Assembly: GCA_010671905.1 (NCBI GenBank)
Contig: JAAHII010000001.1
Coordinates: 2,790,001 to 2,854,000 of the forward strand
Origin: Leptolyngbya sp. SIOISBB
GTDB lineage: Bacteria; Cyanobacteriota; Cyanobacteriia; Phormidesmidales; Phormidesmidaceae
Length of the DNA stretch: 64,000 nucleotides
Reading direction: 5' to 3'
Shown here: positions 28,546 to 38,464 of the stretch, one piece after another
Layout of the letters: every line of letters starts with the position of its first letter
Position numbering within the stretch: position 1 is the stretch's first letter
Notes under the pieces: generated by a model
Database searches by the model: none
Told to the model about the DNA's origin: nothing
The model's input: only the letters and a program-made list of their open reading frames with translations
Position numbers and translations under genes: made by a program

Positions 28546-29427
28546 TCAAGGATTGCAGTAAGGGCAGTTGCCGGGGTCGGCGGTGGCTTCGCCATTGGGC
28601 AATCGGTCAGTTTGCTCGTGTTGGCAGCGATGACAACGAGAGGTAATTGACCGTGTCAACAGGGTCGGGGTACCGCACCAAGCACAGGGCAAGCCGGGAT
28701 TATGCCGAACGATCGCAAACCCTGGGCAATTACAGGCCGGACAACGCCGAGCGATCGCCTGCAGCAGGTTCTCGGTAGCTGCACCAATGACCTGCATCCG
28801 GGTGGGATTGAATTGTGCCCGCATGTCCGTTTCGATATGGGCCGTACCGGTTGTGGAGGCGGCTAGGGCGATTTTGGTAGCAGTTGTTAAAGCGGCCTCT
28901 GTGGTGATGCCTTTCACGATCTCATCCGGGGAAGTCCCCTCTGCTGTAGGCATGACGACCAAACCATGCGCTGGAAAGCCCACAGCACTAGCAAAGGTCT
29001 GGGCCTCGTCAATGGCACGAATGGTTTGAGAGCGGTAGTTCGTGTCGGTGCTGAGCGCCTGCCCGACAATTTCTAAGTTGTGTTCGCTATCCAATAGCAA
29101 AACAAGTTCGCGATCGCAGGGCATAAAGGGAATGTCGGGATGAGGGCCAAAGCTACCCTCACTGGCGATCGCTAAGGTGCTGCCCGTCTGTTCTAACGCG
29201 GCCTGAGCTTTGAGGCGAGCGGTGGCGAGTTGATCAGTCGGACGTGCTACATCACGGGTAAAGGTGCCAAAGCGATCGGTGTTGAAGTTCTCGGGCACCA
29301 GGGTTTGCACGCCAAGGGTGGCTTCTAGCAGGGGGGCGATCGCGTGTTCTTTGCGGTGCATCGTGGCAATAATCGCCACTCGCCCGGTAAATTCGGGTAG
29401 TTCGTTCAGCGCTATCGTCATCGGCAA
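28546..29427 (-). CDS. DUF6671-family protein with C-terminal zinc ribbons
   Basis: 293 aa. Most of the protein is a conserved alpha/beta domain (RVAIIATMHRKEHAIAPLLEA, RFGTFTRDVARP, IASEGSFGPHPDIPF, CDRELVLLLD). The end is a set of paired cysteines: CPACNCPGF, CAWCGTP, CHRCQHE, CPYCNP. This gives two zinc-ribbon-like knuckles and suggests nucleic-acid or protein binding. I recall the family as DUF6671. No function known. Same strand as sbtA-sbtB but 220 bases beyond the sbtB terminator, so separately transcribed. Confidence 0.8.
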   Translation of the reverse strand: MPMTIALNELPEFTGRVAIIATMHRKEHAIAPLLEATLGVQTLVPENFNTDRFGTFTRDVARPTDQLATARLKAQAALEQTGSTLAIASEGSFGPHPDIPFMPCDRELVLLLDSEHNLEIVGQALSTDTNYRSQTIRAIDEAQTFASAVGFPAHGLVVMPTAEGTSPDEIVKGITTEAALTTATKIALAASTTGTAHIETDMRAQFNPTRMQVIGAATENLLQAIARRCPACNCPGFAIVRHNPGLPCAWCGTPTLLTRSITSRCHRCQHEQTDRLPNGEATADPGNCPYCNP

Positions 29428-29592
29428 AGCATATTAATATTGGCGGTCAACAACGTCCACCCGCCAGTTGTCATACTCTACATTCTCTTCCTTATCGATA
29501 GATAAGATTGACATCCCGCAGCAGTTTAGAAATCAGACTGGGTGGAGTGACCCTTGGTAGCATTTTCCATGCCGGGCAGGAAGCCCGATCAA

Positions 29593-29625
29593 ACAAAAGA
29601 AGCCGGGAGCATGCCCCCGGCTTTC
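29593..29625 (-). terminator. Terminator of the sbtA-sbtB operon
   Basis: On the minus strand GCCGGG and CCCGGC pair around GGCATGCT, followed by TTCTTTTGTTT. It lies about 20 bases after the sbtB stop codon. Confidence 0.75.
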
Positions 29626-29646
29626 TAAAGTCTGCGTCAACTTGAT

Positions 29647-30043
<397 letters not shown>

Positions 30044-30138
30044 AGGGAAGCGGCAACATCGAGCGCTAGTAACATGGGTCTCGCTGCCGCGTTGGTGCCG
30101 ACTCAGGGAAATCCCGGCAGACCATAAATATTTATGGG

Positions 30139-31314
30139 TTAACCTCCTCCCATAGTTGCCTGAGCAAGCTGAATGAAGAGCGGGATGCATACAGCCAGGG
30201 CAATCGGTGTACCGACAGCTGTAGAAGAGCCGATGTAGGCGGAGGGATTAGCCTTGGGAATACCGGCGCGTAACGTGGGCGGTCCAGAAATGTCTGAACT
30301 GGAAGCAGCGATGACGGACAGGAGAACGACGCCGCCAGGGCTGAATCCCGTGGTGATGTGGGCAATATAGCCGAGACCGAAGCCAATGAACCCATGCAGT
30401 ATTGGTGCCAGCACAGCATAGAGGGCATACCACTGACCCACTTTGCGCAATTCACCCAGTCGTGACCAAGCTTCCATACCCATGACCAACATCAGGATCG
30501 ATAGCAGACCGCGGAATGGGGGATCATAGAAGCCCTCATAGACTCGCTCAGGCTGAGTTAGAATACCGAGCGCTAAACCGAGCAGCAAAGCAGAGAGAGC
30601 AGACCCTTGAAGGCTTTCCTTGATGATGGGCCAGATCTTGACTCGCCCACTTGAAGCACCACTCGGCTGACTGGAAGACCCACCGCCGGTACCACCTGGT
30701 TCACCAGAGTATCCGCCTGCCGTACTCCGCGGGTCAACGTTGGCATACCCACCTGCGGCAACGGGCTGCATGCCGCTATATTCTTCCTTCCTGAGATACT
30801 CTTCGTTTTTAAGATACTTGTCGCGCTTTTGCTTGCCAGCATAAATACTCGCTAAGACGATCGCCGTCACCAGCGCGGGAATATCCATAAAGGGATAAAG
30901 GGCAGCGGACCAGGCCTCGTATTGCATCCCTTCTGATTCAAGCAATGTGATGCCAGCGGCGAGGGTAGAGCCACTCACAGCCCCAAAGAGGCCCCCGGTC
31001 GCCACAGCATCCAAGGTTTTGACACCTGGCATCTGGGCTAATGTATAGCGCGCAATGAAGACGACCAGGATGCCGATAACCATAGCGAACAGAGCGGGCA
31101 ACAGCATCTCTGCCAGATTGGCATTGCGGATGGCAACGCCGCCGCTCAGGCCGACTTTGATGAGCAGCATGAAGACGATGAACTTATAGACCGCATCGGG
31201 AATGGTCAGCTTGCTACCGAGAGCGGCAACGATCATTCCTCCTAGCAGAAAGCCGAGGGTTGGGGACTGCAGCTTCCCCAAAAAGAGAGTCAAAAACTCG
31301 GATAAAAAATCCAC
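30139..31314 (-). CDS. sbtA: Sodium-dependent bicarbonate transporter SbtA
   Basis: 391-aa integral membrane transporter for high-affinity Na+/HCO3- uptake in the CO2-concentrating mechanism. Two inverted five-helix halves are visible (IVAALGSKLTIPDAVYKFI; VLLSVIAASSSDISGPPTLR), separated by a cytoplasmic loop (about residues 160-235, YLKNEEYLRKEEY then G/S-rich). The ASSSDISGPPTLRAGIP segment is strongly conserved in SbtA. The start at 31314 is GTG, fixed by AAGGAGG upstream. It is followed by sbtB. A hairpin with T-run lies in its leader. Confidence 0.95.
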   Translation of the reverse strand: MDFLSEFLTLFLGKLQSPTLGFLLGGMIVAALGSKLTIPDAVYKFIVFMLLIKVGLSGGVAIRNANLAEMLLPALFAMVIGILVVFIARYTLAQMPGVKTLDAVATGGLFGAVSGSTLAAGITLLESEGMQYEAWSAALYPFMDIPALVTAIVLASIYAGKQKRDKYLKNEEYLRKEEYSGMQPVAAGGYANVDPRSTAGGYSGEPGGTGGGSSSQPSGASSGRVKIWPIIKESLQGSALSALLLGLALGILTQPERVYEGFYDPPFRGLLSILMLVMGMEAWSRLGELRKVGQWYALYAVLAPILHGFIGFGLGYIAHITTGFSPGGVVLLSVIAASSSDISGPPTLRAGIPKANPSAYIGSSTAVGTPIALAVCIPLFIQLAQATMGGG

Positions 31315-31380
31315 GGGTACCTCCTTCCGCCTCCTCTAAGGAGGGGTGACTATGATGACAAGTGACCTTGAATGACTGTG

Positions 31381-31413
31381 AAAAAAAGTAGGGGTGAAGC
31401 GCTTCACCCCTAC
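31381..31413 (-). promoter_or_regulatory. Terminator-like hairpin in the sbtA leader
   Basis: A perfect 26-bp palindrome (GTAGGGGTGAAGC / GCTTCACCCCTAC, 31388-31413) followed on the minus strand by seven T residues, 67 bases upstream of the sbtA start. No minus-strand gene lies within 1.4 kb upstream, so it may act as an attenuator for sbtA. It may also be one of the palindromes scattered in cyanobacterial genomes. Confidence 0.5.
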
Positions 31414-31727
31414 GGCACAGGTGTTACGCGAAAACCTGCCGGCAGGATGTCCAGAGATGGCCGTTCTCTGAACGACTTTGGAAGGTGACGCTGTCCCGCA
31501 ACACCTTCCATAGATTTGGATCTATTCAAACCCGAATCTCTATGTGTTTAAGTCTATCCCGAAATGTTTACAGTTCAGCGCTCTTTATCGCCGATCGGCT
31601 AAGTAATGTTAAATCCGAATCAAAAGGAGAGCTTATGATTTTCTGAGTTCTACATTTCTTTAGTTGATGTAAATCGCGATCGCAGATTCTTTGATGCGTC
31701 CCCTCCATCTCAACCGGGCTCGCCACG

Positions 31728-32560
31728 ATGGCACGGTTTTTCTGGCGCTGGCTGGCGTCGCTGACATCTCTGGGTGCCGCGATTAGGCTACCGCTCGCTG
31801 ACAGATCTAATCACAAGAGTCTGGCTGAATGGTATGAAGAACGGGCTGGTTGGTCGCCGGAAACTGCCCATCCTATCGAGTAACAGCTCTGGCTGACGGG
31901 TACCCAGGACTGACAGCAGTGAAGGAGCAATTGAGTCAGCAAACGACTCTGGCCTTCGGTGCCACGCTGCAGGATTGAAGCTTCCCTGTCAGCCTTTACC
32001 GAAGTCGCCTGATGATCGCTGAATGTAAACGAGATCGAGAACGCCGTACTGCCGCGATCGCTCACTAGCCTGGAATGTCGATCGCTGTTCGACAAACAGC
32101 TCGTTAATCCGGATTCTGTAGCTTCACCGCATGCGTTAGCAAGTCTGTCACTTCTCGGACTGCTCGCTCTTAGACAACCTCAACCAGCTACCTGCAACTC
32201 GCCCCCATCAATAAATGAGACCGCTGCCTCATGATCGCTGGTTGCACTCGGTCAACTCACGGATCACGGCTTGGGCTGCAATCGCTGGCGCAGCTTAACC
32301 CAACTTGTCGAACGCGTTTCACTGCATCAGTTATTCGTGTTGGGGAATGAAATTGAGAGCCTCGCGCTGTTGGAAAAACTGATGGAACCGCGATCGCTCT
32401 CGCTAGCAAGCAATCCCATGCCTGAGAGCGTAGTGCTTGCCGCTCGCTGCAAACTCGCAAAACTCATGCTGCTCAATGCCTAGCTCACCGACGTGGTGCC
32501 TGGCAAAATCTCAGCCAATTGACTTGGTTCGAGCGATACAACGCCCTTGGTGAGAGACCC
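31728..32560 (+). pseudogene. Decayed leucine-rich-repeat protein remnant
   Basis: Plus-strand pieces in shifting frames read like leucine-rich repeats: WLASLTSLGAAIRL near 31750, ALASLSLLGLLAL and LLDNLNQLPATRP near 32150, LGQLTDHGLG near 32250, and NEIESLALLEKL with RSLSLASNPMPE near 32350-32430. Each piece soon meets a stop or shifts phase. The region therefore looks like an LRR gene lost to many small mutations. The limits are approximate. Relatives would be LRR proteins of the internalin or Roc-COR type; the exact one cannot be told. Confidence 0.45.
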
Positions 32561-32741
32561 ATGATCTGGACAACTGACTACAGTTCATCCAGCTAGATGG
32601 GTGTGGCACAGTCCGGTGCGATCACACTTCCCCTGTCAGCCTAAAACCATTTGTCTGTTCTTGCCTATAAACGCTGTATGACCATCAAAGACCAAGACAG
32701 ACAGGGTGATTGATCGTCAAGACAGGATGTTTAAACTGCAC

Positions 32742-32864
32742 TAAGCTAAAACCCATCGACTTTGCGTATTTGGATAACAGGGAAAACTCGTTAGATAGGC
32801 GTCCTCGCCTGTCCCACCCCACCTAAAGTTGAGCAGTTGTGCAAATTAAAGGGCAAGCAGCTTA
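32742..32864. repeat. Miniature TA-target element, family 2, copy 1
   Basis: A 123-bp element (counting the TA at each end) with ends TA-AGCTAAAACCC and (minus strand) TA-AGCTGCTTGCCC. By eye it is identical over its whole length to the reverse complement of 60426-60548. An internal GGCGTCCTCGCC pairs imperfectly with itself. Confidence 0.85.
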
Positions 32865-32898
32865 GTCATGGAGTTTGCAACCAAGGCAGAATGCAGCG

Positions 32899-33144
32899 CT
32901 AATCAACCCTTAACTCAGAAGGTGTTGATGACGGAGTGGTGGGCACAACCGGCGGGCTGTAGCGGGCTATGTTGAACCAAAACACCGCCAACAGAGCACC
33001 GACACTACAACCCAACAAAAAAATCCAGCCGTGAGATGATTCGAGTACGCAGAGGAGACGGCGATCGCTGCCGTATACCTGCACTAGCCAGCCTTCGTCC
33101 GGATCAATTCTGGATCGCAATCTAGTTGAATTAAACTTATTCAT
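32899..33144 (-). CDS. Small single-pass membrane protein, unknown
   Basis: 81 aa from the ATG at 33144 (MNKFNSTRLRSR), which has GGGA close upstream; the longer frame from 33207 starts in non-conserved sequence. A polar N-terminal half (DPDEGWLVQVYGSDRRLLCVLESSHGW) is followed by one helix (IFLLGCSVGALLAVFWF) and a proline/threonine-rich tail. Looks like a tail-region membrane protein. I recognise no family. It sits alone in a gene-poor region. Confidence 0.5.
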   Translation of the reverse strand: MNKFNSTRLRSRIDPDEGWLVQVYGSDRRLLCVLESSHGWIFLLGCSVGALLAVFWFNIARYSPPVVPTTPSSTPSELRVD

Positions 33145-33660
33145 GCTTCCCGTTCCATGCTGATGGGATTGGTTGTTTGGAGGAGCGGGCAATTGCCCAC
33201 TATTCACGGAAACACCTAGCGAACATTCACCTGTTGATGTTGAGTAGCCTAAGGAGAGCGCTAGGATCGCTCAAGAAAAGCATCTTTTTAAATAGCTAGA
33301 CAAAAATCTATGCTTTTTTCTTTAACGATATTCATAATTCTATACCTAGAGTTACTGACGCAACCGAACTTTGATTCAGTCAGTAGGCACAATTATCTAA
33401 ACCTATTGATAAGTTCTACTTTTAATAAAAGTCTTTGATGATAGGGATAGAGCATGAGGCGGGAGCCAATGTCTGCAGCTCGGTCTCTTCGGCACATTGT
33501 CTGCTACCCCAGCCCGTTACTTATCTCCAACTGCTGATAAACATACCGGCGACTGATGCTCAGGTATATAGTGGCGAGGCTTCGCAAAAGAGGGATGACG
33601 CGAGAGCCCTGAGATCTCTCACGTCGGGTCGGCGATGATTGTTAGCCACAGGTCAAAAGA
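33145..33660. other. Gene-free interval
   Basis: About 515 bases, AT-rich from 33280 to 33440. It should hold divergent promoters for the small membrane protein and for the FAD oxidoreductase. The 67-codon frame at 33435-33638 has no support. Confidence 0.5.
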
Positions 33661-35499
33661 ATGAATCCAGCAATGCTCACTACAGAAGTCTTAGTCGTGG
33701 GTGGCGGCACCGGGGGCACGGCAGCCGCAATTCAAGCTGCCCGGCGCGGGGCTAAAACGATTCTCGTGAGTGAGTTGCCTTGGTTAGGCGGAATGTTGAC
33801 GGCAGCAGGCGTGGCTGCGCCTGATGGCAATGAGCTCATGGCTTGGCAAACGGGTATCTGGGGAGCATTTTTGCGAGAACTGCGGCAGCGCCAATCCGGT
33901 GGGCTAGATAATGCCTGGGTCAGCTTCTTTACTTACGAGCCCCAGGTGGGGGCCGCCATTTTTGCTGATTGGGTGAGCGCCTTATCGAATCTGCAATGGA
34001 TTGTGGGTAAAGTGCCCCGCCAAGTATTGCGGGAGGGAGATCGCATTCTGGGGGTTCGCTTTGACGATCTCACCATTCATGCCCAAGTCACCCTCGACGG
34101 TACCGAACTCGGTGACTTACTAGCTCTGGGTGATGTTCCCTATCGCTGGGGTTGGGAAGCGCAAGCCCAGTTTGATGAACCCAGCGCGCCTCAAGCGCTC
34201 AAAGATCCGCATGATTCGCTTTATCCGATCGTGCAGCGTTATCCTGTGCAGTCGCCCACTTGGGTCGTGCTGATGCGCGACTTTGGTGCCGGTGACGAAG
34301 CACCCCAAATTCTCCCTGCAGACAACTATGACCCAGCACAATTTGAGGGGGTTTGGGAGGGTTATGAACCAGACGCTTTTCTGAACTATGGACGATTGCC
34401 GCACAACCAGTTCATGTTGAATTGGCCGCAGCAAGGCAATGACTACGGCGATAATCTGCATCGACTCATCCAAGGCAAAGATGCTTGGACAGCCTGGGCA
34501 GAGGAGGCGATCGCCCATAGCCAAAACTTCGCCTATTTCATTCAATCTGCACTGGGGTCACGATACGGCCTGGCAGTAGATGCTTTTCCTCAATTGCCTG
34601 GTCGGTTAGGGGGTGGGGCTTTAGCGCTGATGCCTTACTACCGCGAAAGTCGTCGCCTAGTAGGGCTGACAACGGTGACAGAATCCGACATTCTGCCGCG
34701 ATCGGGAATGCCAGCTGCAGCATTGCCGTTGAATGAACGGGGAGAGATGAGCGCAATCGCGATCGGCAACTATCCCAACGATCACCACTATCCTGGTTTT
34801 GAGATGCCGCTAGCCCCGAAATCAATGCATTGGGGTGGCCGTTGGACCGGGACGCCCTTTACCATTCCCTTTGAGGCGTTGATTCCTCAAGCGGTTGACG
34901 GTCTTCTAGTCTGCGAGAAAAATATTTCGGTTTCGCATATTGCCAATGGGGCTACTCGCTTGCAGCCTGTGGTGTTAGGGATTGGCCAAGCAGCTGGGAT
35001 GGCCGCTGCCTTATGTGTTGAGCAACAGTGTGAACCACGGGCTTTGTCGGTTGGCAGTTTACAGACCGCTTTGCTCAATGAGCCGATAGCTCCAGCGGCG
35101 ATCGTGCCCCTGATCAATAACGTGCCAGAACATCCAGAGTGGCAATCTCGACAATTAAAGTTTCAGGCTCGTCCCCAGTCCTTTTCCTCTGATCAATTGC
35201 CTGATTTGTTGGCAGACCAGAATGTGACTGATTTGAGGCCCAAAACTTCTATGGAGGCACTGTATCAGGGGGTATTGAAACTGACTCAAATCGGTCAAAC
35301 ATGGTCAGGAGAACTGTATTTTCGGAATGGTTCTAGCCTGAAAATCGTCACCCTAAATCCGAGTATTGAGACCGCTTGTCGGCAGCTGCAAACGCCTTGC
35401 GAAGTGGCCATCCAAGGAATTCCTAATTGGTTCGCAGGGTGGATTCAGGTCCTGAAAATTACTCCCTGTTTGAAAGATTCAGAAAATTTACGCAGATAA
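33661..35499 (+). CDS. FAD-dependent oxidoreductase (FAD_oxidored family)
   Basis: 612-aa flavoprotein. The N-terminus has the dinucleotide-binding motif VLVVGGGTGGTAAAIQAARRGA followed by WLGGMLTAAGV, the pattern of the FAD_oxidored family (xanthan-lyase-type FAD proteins). The C-terminal FAD contact NISVSHIANGATRLQPVVLGIGQAAGMAAAL is also typical. No signal peptide. The last 100 residues (after about 500) are less conserved. The substrate is unknown. It ends 67 bases before the patX-like gene on the same strand, so co-transcription is possible but not shown. Confidence 0.85.
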   Translation: MNPAMLTTEVLVVGGGTGGTAAAIQAARRGAKTILVSELPWLGGMLTAAGVAAPDGNELMAWQTGIWGAFLRELRQRQSGGLDNAWVSFFTYEPQVGAAIFADWVSALSNLQWIVGKVPRQVLREGDRILGVRFDDLTIHAQVTLDGTELGDLLALGDVPYRWGWEAQAQFDEPSAPQALKDPHDSLYPIVQRYPVQSPTWVVLMRDFGAGDEAPQILPADNYDPAQFEGVWEGYEPDAFLNYGRLPHNQFMLNWPQQGNDYGDNLHRLIQGKDAWTAWAEEAIAHSQNFAYFIQSALGSRYGLAVDAFPQLPGRLGGGALALMPYYRESRRLVGLTTVTESDILPRSGMPAAALPLNERGEMSAIAIGNYPNDHHYPGFEMPLAPKSMHWGGRWTGTPFTIPFEALIPQAVDGLLVCEKNISVSHIANGATRLQPVVLGIGQAAGMAAALCVEQQCEPRALSVGSLQTALLNEPIAPAAIVPLINNVPEHPEWQSRQLKFQARPQSFSSDQLPDLLADQNVTDLRPKTSMEALYQGVLKLTQIGQTWSGELYFRNGSSLKIVTLNPSIETACRQLQTPCEVAIQGIPNWFAGWIQVLKITPCLKDSENLRR

Positions 35500-35566
35500 T
35501 TTCTCCTGAATACCATGAGACACCTCTGAAACATGGAACATAAGCCATAGAGGGGTCTCTAAAACC

Positions 35567-35914
35567 ATGATATCTCCCATTAAACTGTCGCAATATTGCT
35601 TGGCCGCGTTTACTCTGGGCTGTTTAGGTGCCGCGACTTTGTCATCTAGTGCCGATTTCCACCAAGCTCATTCTGATTCACAATCGCCTTCCAGCCATCG
35701 AGGCAGTGGCCGGGTCGTTACCCAAGTTCCTCAACAGTTGCCCTCTGAAGCCATCCACGATTATCGAGGCACCGGCCGCCTGTATCAGGATAAGGATGCG
35801 GTGTTATCTCATCGAGGCAGTGGTCGGGGGCCAGAGCAGCAGCAGCCCTCGATCTCTTATCGGGGGAGCGGTCGGGCGGTGCATAGCGTGATGGCTTGGC
35901 AAGAAGCCGTTTAG
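35567..35914 (+). CDS. patX: PatX-like exported precursor with four RG(S/T)GR repeats
   Basis: 115-aa protein with a Sec-type signal region (MISPIKLSQYCLAAFTLGCLG, cleavage likely near residue 28). The mature part contains HRGSGR (44-49), YRGTGR (66-71), HRGSGR (82-87) and YRGSGR (98-103). The RGSGR pentapeptide is the active part of PatS, HetN and PatX, which bind HetR and block differentiation. PatX proteins are exported peptides ending in (H/R)RGSGR found in filamentous cyanobacteria. Here the motif is iterated and not at the extreme C-terminus. hetR follows about 490 bases downstream on the same strand, supporting a precursor-receptor pair. Confidence 0.85.
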   Translation: MISPIKLSQYCLAAFTLGCLGAATLSSSADFHQAHSDSQSPSSHRGSGRVVTQVPQQLPSEAIHDYRGTGRLYQDKDAVLSHRGSGRGPEQQQPSISYRGSGRAVHSVMAWQEAV

Positions 35915-37347
<1,433 letters not shown>

Positions 37348-37507
37348 CGCTATTGGGTTGAAGCGCTGAGCGTTATCCCCCTAATCGCTGAAGTCAAGGG
37401 GGATAGCTGTTATGCCGATAACTGTTAATCAGGTATGGCAGACGATTGTTTATCAACGAGGTCAAAAGTTAGCCTGACAGAGGCTATTTTCAGGAGACCT
37501 GAGCAGC

Positions 37508-38338
37508 ATGATCATCGCGCAAATCTCTGACCTGCATGTACAGCCTGCTGGTCAGCGGGCTTACGGCATTGTCGACACCAATCACTACTTAAAACTGGCG
37601 GTGCAACAGTTGAATCGCCTCGATCCGCAGCCCGATCTGGTGGTGGCAACTGGTGATCTAGTCGATGAACGCACTGAAGCCGAGTATCGCATGCTCAAAA
37701 CACTGCTGGCTCCCGTGAAAGCGCCGCTGTATTTCGTGATGGGTAATCATGACAATCGCGCCGCCTTTCGCAATATCTTTCCTGAGTTGCCTTATCTGCC
37801 AGCTGACGGTTTCATGCACTATGTACTGGACGATTTTTCCCTGCGGATCATCGTGCTTGATACCTTAGTGGATGGTGAAGGGTACGGCGAGATGGATGCC
37901 GAACGGTTGACTTGGTTGGAGGCCCGCCTGCGCGAAGCGCCCACTCGACCCACCATCATTTTCATGCATCATCCTCCGTTTGAAACGGGACTCTACGGCA
38001 TGGATCAGTTGCGCTGCCGGGGTAACGAAGCACTAGCGGCCATCATTGAGCAATATCCCAATGTGCAGCGGATTGCTTGTGGTCACCTACATCGCTCGAT
38101 TCAAACTCTGTGGGCGGGCACGCTGTGTACGGTGGCTCCCAGCACGGCTCATCAGGTTGCCCTAGGTCTCCATGCCGATTCTCCCCCAGCCTTGGTCATG
38201 GAACCGCCAGCATTGCATTTACACCTCTGGCATGAGGCGACGGGTTTAGTGACCCACACTGTATTTACTGGAGACTTTGCCGCCTATTCGTATAAGACGA
38301 AGGAAGCCATCTCACTGTATGAGGCACGAGAGAGATGA
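37508..38338 (+). CDS. CpdA-like calcineurin-type metallophosphoesterase
   Basis: 276-aa phosphoesterase of the 3',5'-cAMP phosphodiesterase (CpdA) group. All metal-binding motifs are present: AQISDLHV (DxH), VVATGDLVDE (GDxxD), VMGNHDNR (GNHD), FMHHPPF and CGHLHR (GHxH). CpdA hydrolyses cAMP, but related enzymes use other substrates. No signal peptide. It follows hetR by 160 bases, in which an imperfect TATCCCCCT/AGGGGGATA hairpin sits at 37374-37405. GGAG lies about ten bases before the ATG. Confidence 0.88.
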   Translation: MIIAQISDLHVQPAGQRAYGIVDTNHYLKLAVQQLNRLDPQPDLVVATGDLVDERTEAEYRMLKTLLAPVKAPLYFVMGNHDNRAAFRNIFPELPYLPADGFMHYVLDDFSLRIIVLDTLVDGEGYGEMDAERLTWLEARLREAPTRPTIIFMHHPPFETGLYGMDQLRCRGNEALAAIIEQYPNVQRIACGHLHRSIQTLWAGTLCTVAPSTAHQVALGLHADSPPALVMEPPALHLHLWHEATGLVTHTVFTGDFAAYSYKTKEAISLYEARER

Positions 38339-38464
38339 ACCGAGGAGGATGGCGTTGTCCTCAGGGCTGAAGCTGCCCCACTCGCTGTTGGGTTTTGTTG
38401 TCTGCTGACTGGCCATCCGCAGGCTTGGGCTCGAAACACTACAATTGTTTCCACACTGTTTTAA

